Assembly (NCBI GenBank): GCA_034429275.1
Contig: DAOUFU010000225.1
Coordinates: forward strand, 1 to 42,092
Direction: 5' to 3'
DNA: 42,092 nt
Source of the DNA: DAOUFU01 sp034429275
GTDB taxonomy: Bacteria; Chloroflexota; Anaerolineae; Aggregatilineales; Aggregatilineaceae
The translations under genes and the position numbers were made by a program. Positions 7,890-16,478 of the stretch are shown here, piece after piece. Each line of letters begins with the position of its first letter. The first letter of the stretch is position 1. The notes beneath the pieces were generated by a model, which made no database searches, was not told where the DNA came from, and worked only from the letters and a program-made list of their open reading frames with translations.

Positions 7890-10800
7890 CTAACTGACGG
7901 TCACTTCGCGCGCCATGACCCGCTCGATCACCCAGCGCAGGTGCTCGTTGCGCACGCCATCCCGCGCGATGCTCAGCGCCTGCTGAGCGGCCTCTGTCTC
8001 GCCTGCTGCCTGTGCCCGTACGCCAAGCAGCAAGAAGGCCATGCCGCGCGCGTCTCCCTGCGCGTTGGTATCGAGCTTGTCCTGGTGCTGGCGCAGCACG
8101 CCGATCAGCGACTCGATGGCTTCGTCCCGCGCGGCGGGATCGTTCAGGTTGTCGTGCGAATGGGCGATCAGCGCCGTGATGGTGATGACATCCTTGAAGT
8201 CGGTGGTTTCGCTGCGATCCAGCAGGGCCAGCGACTGCTGGGCGGCCTGGAGCGTGGCGCGGCGGCGTTCCAGCTCGTCGAGCGTCTCGCGCAGGTCCTG
8301 CGTGGCGCGCCGGGCCAGGTTGACGTAGACCGTCACCTTCTGATAGTACTCGGCGGCGCGCTGGAGGTTGTTCTGCGCGCGGTACGTATCGGCGATGGCC
8401 TGCAAGGTGGCGGCAGTACGCTCGTCACTGCGCGGCGCGATGGTGGTCTCGATCTCCAGCGCTTCCTCGAAGGCGGTATGCGCCTCGGCAAACTGCCCGG
8501 ACTCGCGGTAGAGACTGCCGAGCGTGCGCAGGGTATCGGCATAAGCTACCGGCTGAAGCTGGCGATCCATATAGACCAGCGTCTCGTGGTGGCGGGCGAT
8601 GGCGCGCGGGATGTCGCCGTCGGCGGCGTGCGCGTCGGCCAGCAGGCGCAGAGTTTGCACCAGCCGGGCGTTGGCCTGCTGCGGTTGAATTTTCTCGGCT
8701 TCGAGGGCGTAACGCAGCGCCTGGACCGCGTCCGCGTGGCGACCATCTTCGCCGAGCGCCTGCCCCAGCGCGCGCCAGGTCGCTGCCGCCTCGACCGTTT
8801 TGGGCGTGTGGTGGCGCAGCGCCTCGCGGAACGACAGCACCGCTTCTTCGAGATGCCCCTGGCTGCGGTGTGCCTCGCCAATGGCGTGATGCGTCAGTGC
8901 GATCTCCAGCGGCGATTGTTCCGGCAGGGTGGCAGAGAGCGCCAGCGCTTCTTCCCAGGCATCGCGGGCATCGTCGTAGCGCTCCATCTGGGCATAGGCG
9001 CGGCCCAGGTTGCGCAGGGTATTGATCCGCTCGCGCAGGAAGGGCGGCGCAGGCTGGCCATTGAGCGCGGCCAGGTAATTCTGAACCGCCGCCGTCAGCC
9101 GCCCGGCGTCGCGGTGGACATCGGCCAGTTCACAGTAGACCTGGCCCAGTTCCACCGAATCGCCCCACTGCTCGGTGGCGGCGCGAGTCTGCTCATAGAG
9201 CGCGACCGCGCTCTGATCGCCCATTGCCGCCGTGACGCGGGCCAGTTGGTGCAGGATATCGCGCGACTGGCGGGGCGCGTCGGCGCGTTCGAGCAGGTTG
9301 AGGGCGCGGCGGTAGACGCGGGCGGCCTCGTCACGCTGGCCCTGGGCTTCGTGGGTCTGGCCCAGCGCATACAGGACATCCGCCGTATGGGTGGGCGCGA
9401 CATCCGGCACGTCGCGCAGCACGATCAGGGCTTCCTCATAAACACCGATGGCCTCGGCATAGCGGTTCATGCCGCCCAGCGTGCGTGCCAGCGTGGTGAG
9501 CACCCTGGCGGCGTCGTCGGGATGGGCGGACCGGTCCAGCAGCTCGATCGCCATGCGCAGATGCTCGACCGCCGTCGAAGGATCGCCCTCAGCTAGGTAA
9601 ACCCCGGCCATGCGTTCCTGCAGCAGCGCCTTGAGCCGGTTCTCCGGCTCGTGCTCGAAGGCCGACTGCCAGTGAATCAGCGCTTGGTTGGGATCGCCCA
9701 ACTGGTGGCAAGCCTGCCCGCAGAGCGTGCGCGCTAGCGCATAGGTGGCGGGCACGGATTCGACCGGCTCGATCAGCAGTTCCTCAAGGGTATTCAACGC
9801 TTCCCGATATCGGTCCAGCGCGACAAGCACCTCGCCCAGGTCGCGCACGGCAGCCCAGGCGGCGGGCGAATCCGGGTAATGGCGGGTGGCCACCGCGCGC
9901 GATTTTTCGGCCAGGGGCAGCGCCAGCGCGGGCCGTTTTTCCGCCAGCAGCGAACGCACGGCCAGCCCCAACAGCAGCACGTGCAGCGCGGCCTGATCGC
10001 TGCTCAAGACATCCTGCGCGCGCGTGGTGAGCACGCCCGTCCACTCGCTCAGCGACTGCTGGGCGCGGATCGGGCGCTGCGCGGCCTGCTGGGTACGCGC
10101 GCGGATCGCCTGCGCGAACCCATAGGCGCGAATATCCAGGCGCGGCTGGGCCACCAGGTGATCGACGATTTCCTGGGCGGTTTCCAGCGCGGCAGGCAGG
10201 CGGTCAGCCTCCATCAGGGCGCGGTGCAGCGCCATCATGGTGATCATTGTGCCGCGCGGGTCGATGGCGGGCTTTTTGTGAGTGAGGGCGCGGCGATAAT
10301 TGGCGATGGCGCGATCCAGGCTGCCGGTGGCGCGGTGAGCATCGGCCAGGTGATGCAGCGCGATGCTGATGCGGGCGTCGTCGTGTTCGGGCGCGCTCTG
10401 GGCGCTTTGGGCTTCGCCATCGAACGCATCCAGCGCCCCGGCAAAATCGCCCTCGCGCCACAGGGCGCGGCCCAGGGTCTGATAAGCATCGGCGGTGTCG
10501 GCGGGTGAATTGGCCTGTTTGAGATAGCTCAACGCCTCGCGCGCGGTGATGATCGCATCTGCCGCGCGCCCGGTCGCCAGGTGCACCGCCGCCAGCAGGC
10601 GCAGCCCGCGCCCCATCAAGAGTGGAATGGGCGGATCGTCTTCCATCTGGAGCAGCAGCGCTTCTTCAAACGCCTCGCGCGCTGCATCGAACTCGCCGAT
10701 GCTGGCCAGCGCTGCGCCCAATCCGCGCAGCGCCTTCGCCCGCAGCCGGTCATCGTCGCCTGCGCGCTCCAATGCTGCGCGGTAGCTTTCGATGGCCTGG

Positions 10801-13025
10801 GCGTATGCGCCTTCCAGCTTGCTGCCCTGCAGGTGATAGACCTGGGCGCGCAGCAGGGCCGATTCCGCGTCGGCCTGGCCCTCGATGGCGCTCAGTGCAT
10901 CGTCATAGTGACCGGCCAGCAGGGCGGCTTCCGCGCGCTGGTAGGGTCGCGCTTCGCCAGACTGCCCCATTTCGTTGACGGCGGCGGCATAATCACCCTG
11001 GGCGCGCAGCACGGCGGCGCGTTCCAGGCGCGCTTCGGGCGCATCGTCCAGCACTTCGAGCGCCTCGGCAAAGCGCCCCATACGCCGGTAGACTCGCGCC
11101 AGCGCTCGCCGAATCACGCTCAGCGACGGGTCCGCGCCCAGCTTGAAGACGATCTCCGCCGCTTTGATCAGGCGGTCGGCGGCCTCTTCGAGGCGATCCT
11201 GTGTCTCGTACAGCCGCGCCAGCGCGACCAGCGCCTCGGCCACGGCATGCTGGCTGTCGTGGGCCTGCCGCAGCGTCAGCGCGCGTTGCAAGGCTTCCTC
11301 GGCGGCGAAGACTGCGCCCTGGTCGGTCAGGTCCAGGCCGGAGCGCAGCAGGTGCGCGGCTTCGGCGCGCGGGTCCCCGGCAGGATCGCCTTCTGAGGCG
11401 GGGTCGTCTCCGGCAAAATCGCCCGGATCGCCCACCAGCCCCGGCGCAACTTCGCGCAGGTAGGGCCGCAGCGCCGCCGCCAGCGATTCGGCCTGCGATG
11501 CCGGGCCATAGGTGCGCGCGTCATGCAGCGCAGCGATCAGGCTGGTTTCCGCGCGGTAGAGCGCCAGCAGGTCCCCGGCATTGTCGCGGGCGTAGCGCAG
11601 CGCCCACTGACGCATGGCTTTGCCGGTTTTTCCGGCGGCAGGTTCACTGATAGGTTCCCCGGCGGGCGGGGCGATCCCCTCACTCTCGGCGGAGATACCG
11701 TCCTGCGGCGCGGTGTCCTCCATCTTGGCGCTTTCGGAGAGCGCGACCTGTGTCCCGTGCGCGCGCACCGCGCGGGCGTGCGCGACCGGGTGCATTACCC
11801 AGCGCTCCGGGTCGCGGTGATCGCGCTGGATAAACCCGTATTGTTCCAGCATGATCAGGCCGCGCTGCACCGCCAGCGGCGATCCGATCCGGCTGATGGC
11901 GGCCAGTCCATCGAGCGGCGCGCCCTCCGGCGGAAAGATTCCGAAGGCGTCGTACAGCTTGCGATAATCGCGCGGCAGGGCCTCGACCGAGACATCCAGC
12001 GCGCGGTTGAGGCTGGCCAGGTACACCGGCTCCGTCATGTCACCGGCGTCGTCGGCGTCGGATGCGACAGATTCGCCGCGCAGCGCTTCGGCCTGGAGCG
12101 CGGCCAGCAGGTGATCGAGCGCCAGCGTCTCTTCGAGCGCGTCCAGCGAGAGTCCATCGCGCGCGGCCAGCAGCCCGGCCAGCTTGATCGCATAGGGGTG
12201 ATGGCCGAGCGCGGTCACGATGCGCAGAAGCTGCCCGCGCAGCCGCCGCGTGTCGCTGATGCCCGCGATGTGCGCCAGCATATCGACGGCGGCGGTATCA
12301 TCCAGCGCCCGCAGCGTGATCACACCTTCCGGGTCGGCCTCAGGGGGCTGGCCGGGTTCGGGGATACCGGGCGCAGTCTCGATCGCCAGCAGGATGTGGG
12401 GCGTGAGCCGGGTCAGGTCTTCCAGCGCAGGACTGCCGGGCAGGGCATTATCGATCACCAGCAGCGTGTGATCGTCGAGATGTTCGGCCAGCCACGCGCG
12501 CCGTCGTTCGGGGTCCGCTTCGGCCAGCACGTGCGGCAGGTTGAGCACCAGCGCCAGCGTGTGATCGAGCCGGGCCGGTTGATCGATCCACCAGATGCGG
12601 CGGAACCGCTGGCGGGTGCGCTCGTGATAGGCGATGTGGGCCAGCAGCGTCGTCTTGCCCACGCCCGGCTCACCGCAGACCGTGACCGGGTGCCCGGCTA
12701 GCAGTGGGCGCAGAATGCGCGCCAGTTCGTTGGCCCGGCCTTCGATCACGGCGGGACGGGGCGGCGGCACCAGCGAGGCGCGCGCGGCTTCGATGACCGG
12801 TTCCGGCGGGCGCGGATACCAGCGCGGCGGCAGCGGCGCGAAAGGCGGCTCCGGGCGCGGTTCCGGGCGGTGCAGGCGGAAAGGGGCCATGTCCAGCGCG
12901 GCCTGGTCTTGCTCGATGGGAAACGCCAGCAGGGTTTCAGTCAGCGCCAGGAATTCCTCGGCGCGGAAACCGGGCAGGGCGGGCGTATAGTCGGGTAGGG
13001 TTGTGGGAAGTGATTGTTCGCTCAT
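7890..13025 (-). CDS. Giant STAND-type (NB-ARC-like) NTPase with a long TPR array
   Basis: 1711 residues. A Pro/Arg-rich N-terminus (residues 1-95) matches no effector domain I recognise. The NTPase core follows: Walker A CGEPGVGKTTLL near 118-129, Walker B TLLVIDNA near 188, and GHHPYAIKLAG near 270 resembling the GLPL motif of NB-ARC proteins. A helical region (330-450) leads to a very long array of tetratricopeptide-like repeats (about 560-1640; A..LG.A....G....A...Y..AL patterns). STAND proteins act as ligand-triggered oligomeric switches; TPR arrays usually sense or bind partners. The gene stands alone, without a recognisable effector or defence neighbour, and ends 67 bases upstream of the MarR operon promoter. 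The ribosome-binding site is weak. It could be a regulator, a signalling scaffold or a defence sensor; the sequence does not decide. Confidence 0.85.
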   Translation of the reverse strand: MSEQSLPTTLPDYTPALPGFRAEEFLALTETLLAFPIEQDQAALDMAPFRLHRPEPRPEPPFAPLPPRWYPRPPEPVIEAARASLVPPPRPAVIEGRANELARILRPLLAGHPVTVCGEPGVGKTTLLAHIAYHERTRQRFRRIWWIDQPARLDHTLALVLNLPHVLAEADPERRRAWLAEHLDDHTLLVIDNALPGSPALEDLTRLTPHILLAIETAPGIPEPGQPPEADPEGVITLRALDDTAAVDMLAHIAGISDTRRLRGQLLRIVTALGHHPYAIKLAGLLAARDGLSLDALEETLALDHLLAALQAEALRGESVASDADDAGDMTEPVYLASLNRALDVSVEALPRDYRKLYDAFGIFPPEGAPLDGLAAISRIGSPLAVQRGLIMLEQYGFIQRDHRDPERWVMHPVAHARAVRAHGTQVALSESAKMEDTAPQDGISAESEGIAPPAGEPISEPAAGKTGKAMRQWALRYARDNAGDLLALYRAETSLIAALHDARTYGPASQAESLAAALRPYLREVAPGLVGDPGDFAGDDPASEGDPAGDPRAEAAHLLRSGLDLTDQGAVFAAEEALQRALTLRQAHDSQHAVAEALVALARLYETQDRLEEAADRLIKAAEIVFKLGADPSLSVIRRALARVYRRMGRFAEALEVLDDAPEARLERAAVLRAQGDYAAAVNEMGQSGEARPYQRAEAALLAGHYDDALSAIEGQADAESALLRAQVYHLQGSKLEGAYAQAIESYRAALERAGDDDRLRAKALRGLGAALASIGEFDAAREAFEEALLLQMEDDPPIPLLMGRGLRLLAAVHLATGRAADAIITAREALSYLKQANSPADTADAYQTLGRALWREGDFAGALDAFDGEAQSAQSAPEHDDARISIALHHLADAHRATGSLDRAIANYRRALTHKKPAIDPRGTMITMMALHRALMEADRLPAALETAQEIVDHLVAQPRLDIRAYGFAQAIRARTQQAAQRPIRAQQSLSEWTGVLTTRAQDVLSSDQAALHVLLLGLAVRSLLAEKRPALALPLAEKSRAVATRHYPDSPAAWAAVRDLGEVLVALDRYREALNTLEELLIEPVESVPATYALARTLCGQACHQLGDPNQALIHWQSAFEHEPENRLKALLQERMAGVYLAEGDPSTAVEHLRMAIELLDRSAHPDDAARVLTTLARTLGGMNRYAEAIGVYEEALIVLRDVPDVAPTHTADVLYALGQTHEAQGQRDEAARVYRRALNLLERADAPRQSRDILHQLARVTAAMGDQSAVALYEQTRAATEQWGDSVELGQVYCELADVHRDAGRLTAAVQNYLAALNGQPAPPFLRERINTLRNLGRAYAQMERYDDARDAWEEALALSATLPEQSPLEIALTHHAIGEAHRSQGHLEEAVLSFREALRHHTPKTVEAAATWRALGQALGEDGRHADAVQALRYALEAEKIQPQQANARLVQTLRLLADAHAADGDIPRAIARHHETLVYMDRQLQPVAYADTLRTLGSLYRESGQFAEAHTAFEEALEIETTIAPRSDERTAATLQAIADTYRAQNNLQRAAEYYQKVTVYVNLARRATQDLRETLDELERRRATLQAAQQSLALLDRSETTDFKDVITITALIAHSHDNLNDPAARDEAIESLIGVLRQHQDKLDTNAQGDARGMAFLLLGVRAQAAGETEAAQQALSIARDGVRNEHLRWVIERVMAREVTVS

Positions 13026-13496
13026 AGCTGCGGATTGTAGACGGGGGCGGCACTCCGCGCAACCGGGCCATGCAGCGGAAGACGGCTGATGGGGGTAGAA
13101 TAGGGGGAAGAACTCATCGCGGGTTCAGCGCGCCCAACGGCGTCGAGGCGTCATCGCCGCCAGCACACGGTGAAAGAGGGGCCGAATTCCGGGTTTTTGT
13201 GATCATTCCCCTGCACATGCGCGCGCCATCCAGGATGCGTACAATACCTGACAGCGAGTTTTCGAGCGAGAGTCCGATCTCGCCTCTGACCTGCGCGACC
13301 CTTCTGGTTGCGCGGAGGCGCGGCCAGATCATCGGCCATCTGAGAGGGCCGCGAATGCACAGATGGATCGATGGAATGAGATCTACAGGCCGCGGTCAGG
13401 GAGATGAACCGTGAGATGACTATTCGCTGCTCAAAGGCCAGATGCGGCCCGAATTTCCGGTAGAGTTCCATGTCGATCATCAAAGGACAATTCCCA
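13026..13496. other. Intergenic region, no gene seen
   Basis: These 471 bases separate the STAND gene from the divergent amidotransferase-like gene. Short open frames on both strands here (for example 13070-13414) lack ribosome-binding sites and recognisable content. Promoters for both flanking genes are expected, but I see only a lone TACAAT at 13240-13245 without a matching -35. No repeat or RNA fold is evident. Confidence 0.4.
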
Positions 13497-14192
13497 ATGC
13501 TGCGAGCTGCTCTCACGATGGGCACGACTGAACGCTCCGCGCGCCTGCGCGACGATTTGCCGCAGGAATACGTCACCTTCGCGCACGGGCTGGGCCTGTG
13601 CCCCATCCCGATCCCCAACGGTCACCCCGACCCGGTGCGCTTCGTGCGCGAACTGGGAGTCGAGGCGCTGGTGCTGACCGGCGGTGGCGACATCGACCCG
13701 GCAGCATACGGTGCGCCCAATGAAGGATCGATCGAAATCGTGCCGCGCCGCGACTCGGTGGAGACGGCCCTGCTCGACCTGGCGCTGGAACATGGCTGGC
13801 CGGTATTGGGCATCTGTCGGGGGTTCCAGATGGTGAACGTCTATTTTGGTGGGTCGCTGGTGCAGGACATCCCCAGCGCGCTGGCCAGCCCGGTGACTCA
13901 CGGCGGCGGCCAGCACCCGGTGATGCTGCTGCCCGGCGCGGTGCGCGATTCACTGGAGGTGGATGGCCTGACCGTCAATACGCACCATCACCAGGGGGTG
14001 ACGATGGACCGGCTCGCGCCCGGACTCGAAGCCTTCGCGCTTTCGGAAGCAGACGGCATTGTTGAGGGAGTGCGTCACCGCGAGCATCCAGTGCTGGCGG
14101 TGCAGTGGCACCCTGAACGGCGCGATTATCCTTCCGCTCCGACCGACATCGCGCTGTTTCGCGGCTTGTTCACGCGGGAATGGTGGGCATGA
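13497..14192 (+). CDS. Class I glutamine amidotransferase-like / peptidase C26 (gamma-glutamyl hydrolase family)
   Basis: 231 residues. LVLTGGGDIDPAAYG, the nucleophile motif GICRGFQMVNVYFGG (C107) and VQWHPE (H205, E207) form the Cys-His-Glu triad of the C26 family. These enzymes hydrolyse gamma-glutamyl amides; PuuD-type members act on gamma-glutamyl-GABA in putrescine breakdown. No putrescine genes are nearby, so the substrate is open. I prefer the ATG at 13497, with AAAGGA 9 bases upstream. An ATG at 13470 would add 9 residues without a good ribosome site. The stop overlaps the start of the next gene as ATGA, which suggests a two-gene operon. Confidence 0.88.
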   Translation: MLRAALTMGTTERSARLRDDLPQEYVTFAHGLGLCPIPIPNGHPDPVRFVRELGVEALVLTGGGDIDPAAYGAPNEGSIEIVPRRDSVETALLDLALEHGWPVLGICRGFQMVNVYFGGSLVQDIPSALASPVTHGGGQHPVMLLPGAVRDSLEVDGLTVNTHHHQGVTMDRLAPGLEAFALSEADGIVEGVRHREHPVLAVQWHPERRDYPSAPTDIALFRGLFTREWWA

Positions 14193-14797
14193 CCGCTGAA
14201 CGTGCCGATACCTTCAGTGATGCGCACCAGGCCGAACTGGCGGCGATCATCGGCTTTGCGCCCGGCGACCTGGCCGCCAACCGCCGCGGGATGCTGACGG
14301 CGCGGCAGGTCGCCCTGCTGCGCCGGGATGTGCGCCGCCGGACGTGGCCCGCCGCGATTGTGGCGGGACTGCTGGCCGCCGTCGTGGTAGTCCTGGCGGT
14401 GATCGCTGCCGCGGGCGTCACAGAACGGATCCTTGCGGCGGGCGGGGCGATCCTGCTGGCGCTGTATGCGGCGGCGGAGGCGCGCGCTGCCCTGGCCCCC
14501 ATTGGCACTGAGCCGGGCCAGGTCAAGGCGTGCAGTTGGGTGGTCGGTGAGCGATGGACGCCCGCTCGCCGGTTGGGGGTGATCGAGTTCCAGGTGGATT
14601 CGCAATGGTTTTCCGCCGACCGCGCGCTGGCCGACTGCCTGCGCAAACGATGGCGCTACCGGTTGTACTATTACGCGCCGGAATGGTCTTTTTCTGGCGC
14701 GGCGGTGGGCACCCGGCGCTGGAACGCTATTTCGATCAGGCCGCGCTATGGGGGCTACCGCATCCTCAGCATCGAGCCGGTTGGGCGCAGCGAGTGA
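14189..14797 (+). CDS. Unknown small membrane protein
   Basis: I do not recognise this 202-residue protein. A hydrophilic, Arg-rich N-terminus (to about residue 50) is followed by two adjacent hydrophobic segments (about 53-75 and 80-100). The C-terminal half is soluble and rich in Trp, Tyr and Arg (VDSQWFSADRALADCLRKRW; RYRLYYYAPEW). A helical hairpin anchoring a cytoplasmic domain is the simplest reading. The ATG at 14189 overlaps the stop of the amidotransferase-like gene (ATGA), so the two are probably co-translated. An in-frame ATG at 14180 is less likely. Confidence 0.65.
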   Translation: MTAERADTFSDAHQAELAAIIGFAPGDLAANRRGMLTARQVALLRRDVRRRTWPAAIVAGLLAAVVVVLAVIAAAGVTERILAAGGAILLALYAAAEARAALAPIGTEPGQVKACSWVVGERWTPARRLGVIEFQVDSQWFSADRALADCLRKRWRYRLYYYAPEWSFSGAAVGTRRWNAISIRPRYGGYRILSIEPVGRSE

Positions 14798-14818
14798 GGT
14801 TCATTGCGCGGCGTTGTC

Positions 14819-16054
14819 CTATTCGGCTATCTGCCGCGCCGCTTTGCCTTTTTCGGCATGGATCAGGGCTGCGGCGACCGCGCGCATCCCGGCTCCGATC
14901 AACAGCACCGTCACCACGCCCAGCCCCACGTTGACCAACTGGCTGCCTAGCATCGGGCCGATGAACACGCACAACATGGTGACCTGGCTCCACAGCGTGG
15001 AGTAGCGGGTGACGTGTTCCTGGGGCATATTCTGGTTGAAGAACCCGAAGATCGAGATGGCGGTCAGGGTCCATCCGCAGCCGCCCAGGATGCTGGCGAA
15101 AATCATGGGGGGCAGGGTGGGCAGCAGCGCCGTGGCCGCAGCCATGATCGCCATCAGCATCATGCCGATGGCCATCGCGCTGTGGTAGCCAACCAACTGC
15201 ACGACGCGGTTGGTCATGGCCGCCGTGATCGCCGCGGTGATCTGGCCTGCCAGCGCAAAATAGGCCATGAAACCTTCGCTCGCGCCCATCTGTTCCACCA
15301 GCCGCAGGGTGACCACCGGCCCGATCATGAACATGGGGATGTGGGTGACCAACACCAGCAGGACCACGCGCTGAAAGGCCCGGTCGCGCCAGGGGTTGAC
15401 ATCCGGCTCATCGGCAGGGTGCGGCGGCTCGGCGGTAATCGGCACGCACTGGTTGACCTTCCAAAGGCTGACCATCGTCAGCACGAAGGCCACCACATAC
15501 ATCACCTGGTAATTGAGCGGGAAGACGACCGCATCCAGCCACAGGCCAAAGCTCAGTGTTCCAGCCGCCACCGCCAGGTTGAAGAACATGTTCCGGCGGC
15601 TGGTCAGCGCGGTGATGCGGTACGGCTCGACACTCTCGCGCATCAATACCAGGAACAACACGTTGGCCATGCCCTGGGGCAGGGCTGGCAGCGATATAGC
15701 GAGCACCAGCCAGTAGGGCTGGAAGGCTTCTGGAAAGAAGGGGGTCAGGGCGGGCAGCAGAAAGGTCAGGCGATGCCCGACGCCCGGCCAGAACAGCGCG
15801 CGCACCGAATCCGGGTAGCGCTTGCGCCAGGCGCGCGCCAGGCTGGAGGTGAGCAGCGCGCAAATGGCCGGCAGCGCCGCCAGCAGGCCCAGTACCGTCG
15901 CATTGGCATTGATGCGAACGGCGTAGACGGAGATGAAATTCATGGTTGCGGGCAGCCCCAGACCAAACCAGGCGATGTCTTGCACCAGGCGGTTGAAGTT
16001 GGCCTGGGCCGTAGGTGACGAAGCGGGCGGTGCGATCGGAGAGGGTGCAGGCAT
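14819..16054 (-). CDS. Major facilitator superfamily transporter
   Basis: A 411-residue integral membrane protein with about 12 hydrophobic segments in two halves, split by a hydrophilic loop near residues 205-225 (VNQCVPITAEPPHPADEPD). The first cytoplasmic loop is basic (SSLARAWRKRYPDSVRAL), as in MFS proteins. The substrate cannot be read from the sequence and the neighbours give no hint. The N-terminus is Pro/Ser/Ala-rich. The ATG at 16054 has only a distant AGAGGA, so the start is less certain. It is convergent with the small membrane protein gene, 21 bases away. Confidence 0.8.
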   Translation of the reverse strand: MPAPSPIAPPASSPTAQANFNRLVQDIAWFGLGLPATMNFISVYAVRINANATVLGLLAALPAICALLTSSLARAWRKRYPDSVRALFWPGVGHRLTFLLPALTPFFPEAFQPYWLVLAISLPALPQGMANVLFLVLMRESVEPYRITALTSRRNMFFNLAVAAGTLSFGLWLDAVVFPLNYQVMYVVAFVLTMVSLWKVNQCVPITAEPPHPADEPDVNPWRDRAFQRVVLLVLVTHIPMFMIGPVVTLRLVEQMGASEGFMAYFALAGQITAAITAAMTNRVVQLVGYHSAMAIGMMLMAIMAAATALLPTLPPMIFASILGGCGWTLTAISIFGFFNQNMPQEHVTRYSTLWSQVTMLCVFIGPMLGSQLVNVGLGVVTVLLIGAGMRAVAAALIHAEKGKAARQIAE

Positions 16055-16159
16055 AGGTGTCGAGCGTCCTCTGGGGCGTACAGGTGGCGCGCCGTGATCC
16101 GGGCACAGCGCGCACCGGTGACGGCGCAGGTAGATCCACAGTGTACCCTGGATAAAAAA

Positions 16160-16197
16160 TAAAAAATCCCTGGAATGGGATTCCTCAACCCTTGAGG
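16160..16197 (-). promoter_or_regulatory. Promoter-like region of the MFS gene with two adjoining palindromes
   Basis: Two perfect palindromes overlap by two bases: GGAAT-GGG-ATTCC (16172-16184) and CCTCAA-CCC-TTGAGG (16183-16197). On the minus strand one arm supplies TTGAGG as a possible -35, and an A/T-rich stretch with TTTTAT (16164-16159) lies 18 bases on as a weak -10. The arrangement suggests an operator-covered promoter for the MFS gene. The rest of 16055-16478 holds no gene that I can see. Confidence 0.4.
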
Positions 16198-16398
16198 TTG
16201 TATGCAGTTGCGGTCACGGATTACGGCACAGTTGCATCTCCATGCGTAATGATCCCTTGAGATGGGGCGAATGTCAAGAGACAAAACACATGCCTGTACG
16301 TAATATCAGATAGCTGCGTGAGCCGTTCGTCAGACAGCCCGGTATTTTGGGGGCTGACATTCGCGCCTTTAAGGCGGATAATAAGATACCAGATGAGA

Positions 16399-16427
16399 TT
16401 TGCGGCCTGTAGGCCGTCTGTTATAAT
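16399..16427 (+). promoter_or_regulatory. Promoter of the LPG-synthase-type membrane gene, with a palindrome in the spacer
   Basis: A perfect -10 TATAAT (16422-16427) has a weak -35-like TTTGCG (16399-16404) 17 bases upstream. The spacer contains CGGCCT-GT-AGGCCG (16403-16416), a perfect 6-bp-arm palindrome that could bind a repressor or a spacer-acting activator. The gene starts about 50 bases downstream. Confidence 0.5.
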
Positions 16428-16478
16428 TCCGCCGGTGTGGGCCTATTCCTATCCAGAGAGCGTAGGTCACTGCATCCC

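Noticed and set aside
7815..9596. 593-codon plus-strand frame over the STAND/TPR gene
   Set aside because: Antisense shadow of repetitive GC-rich TPR codons; no recognisable domain.
13070..13414. Possible small gene of 114 codons in the intergenic region
   Set aside because: No ribosome-binding site, no hydrophobic or domain pattern, and amino-acid use as in random GC-rich frames.
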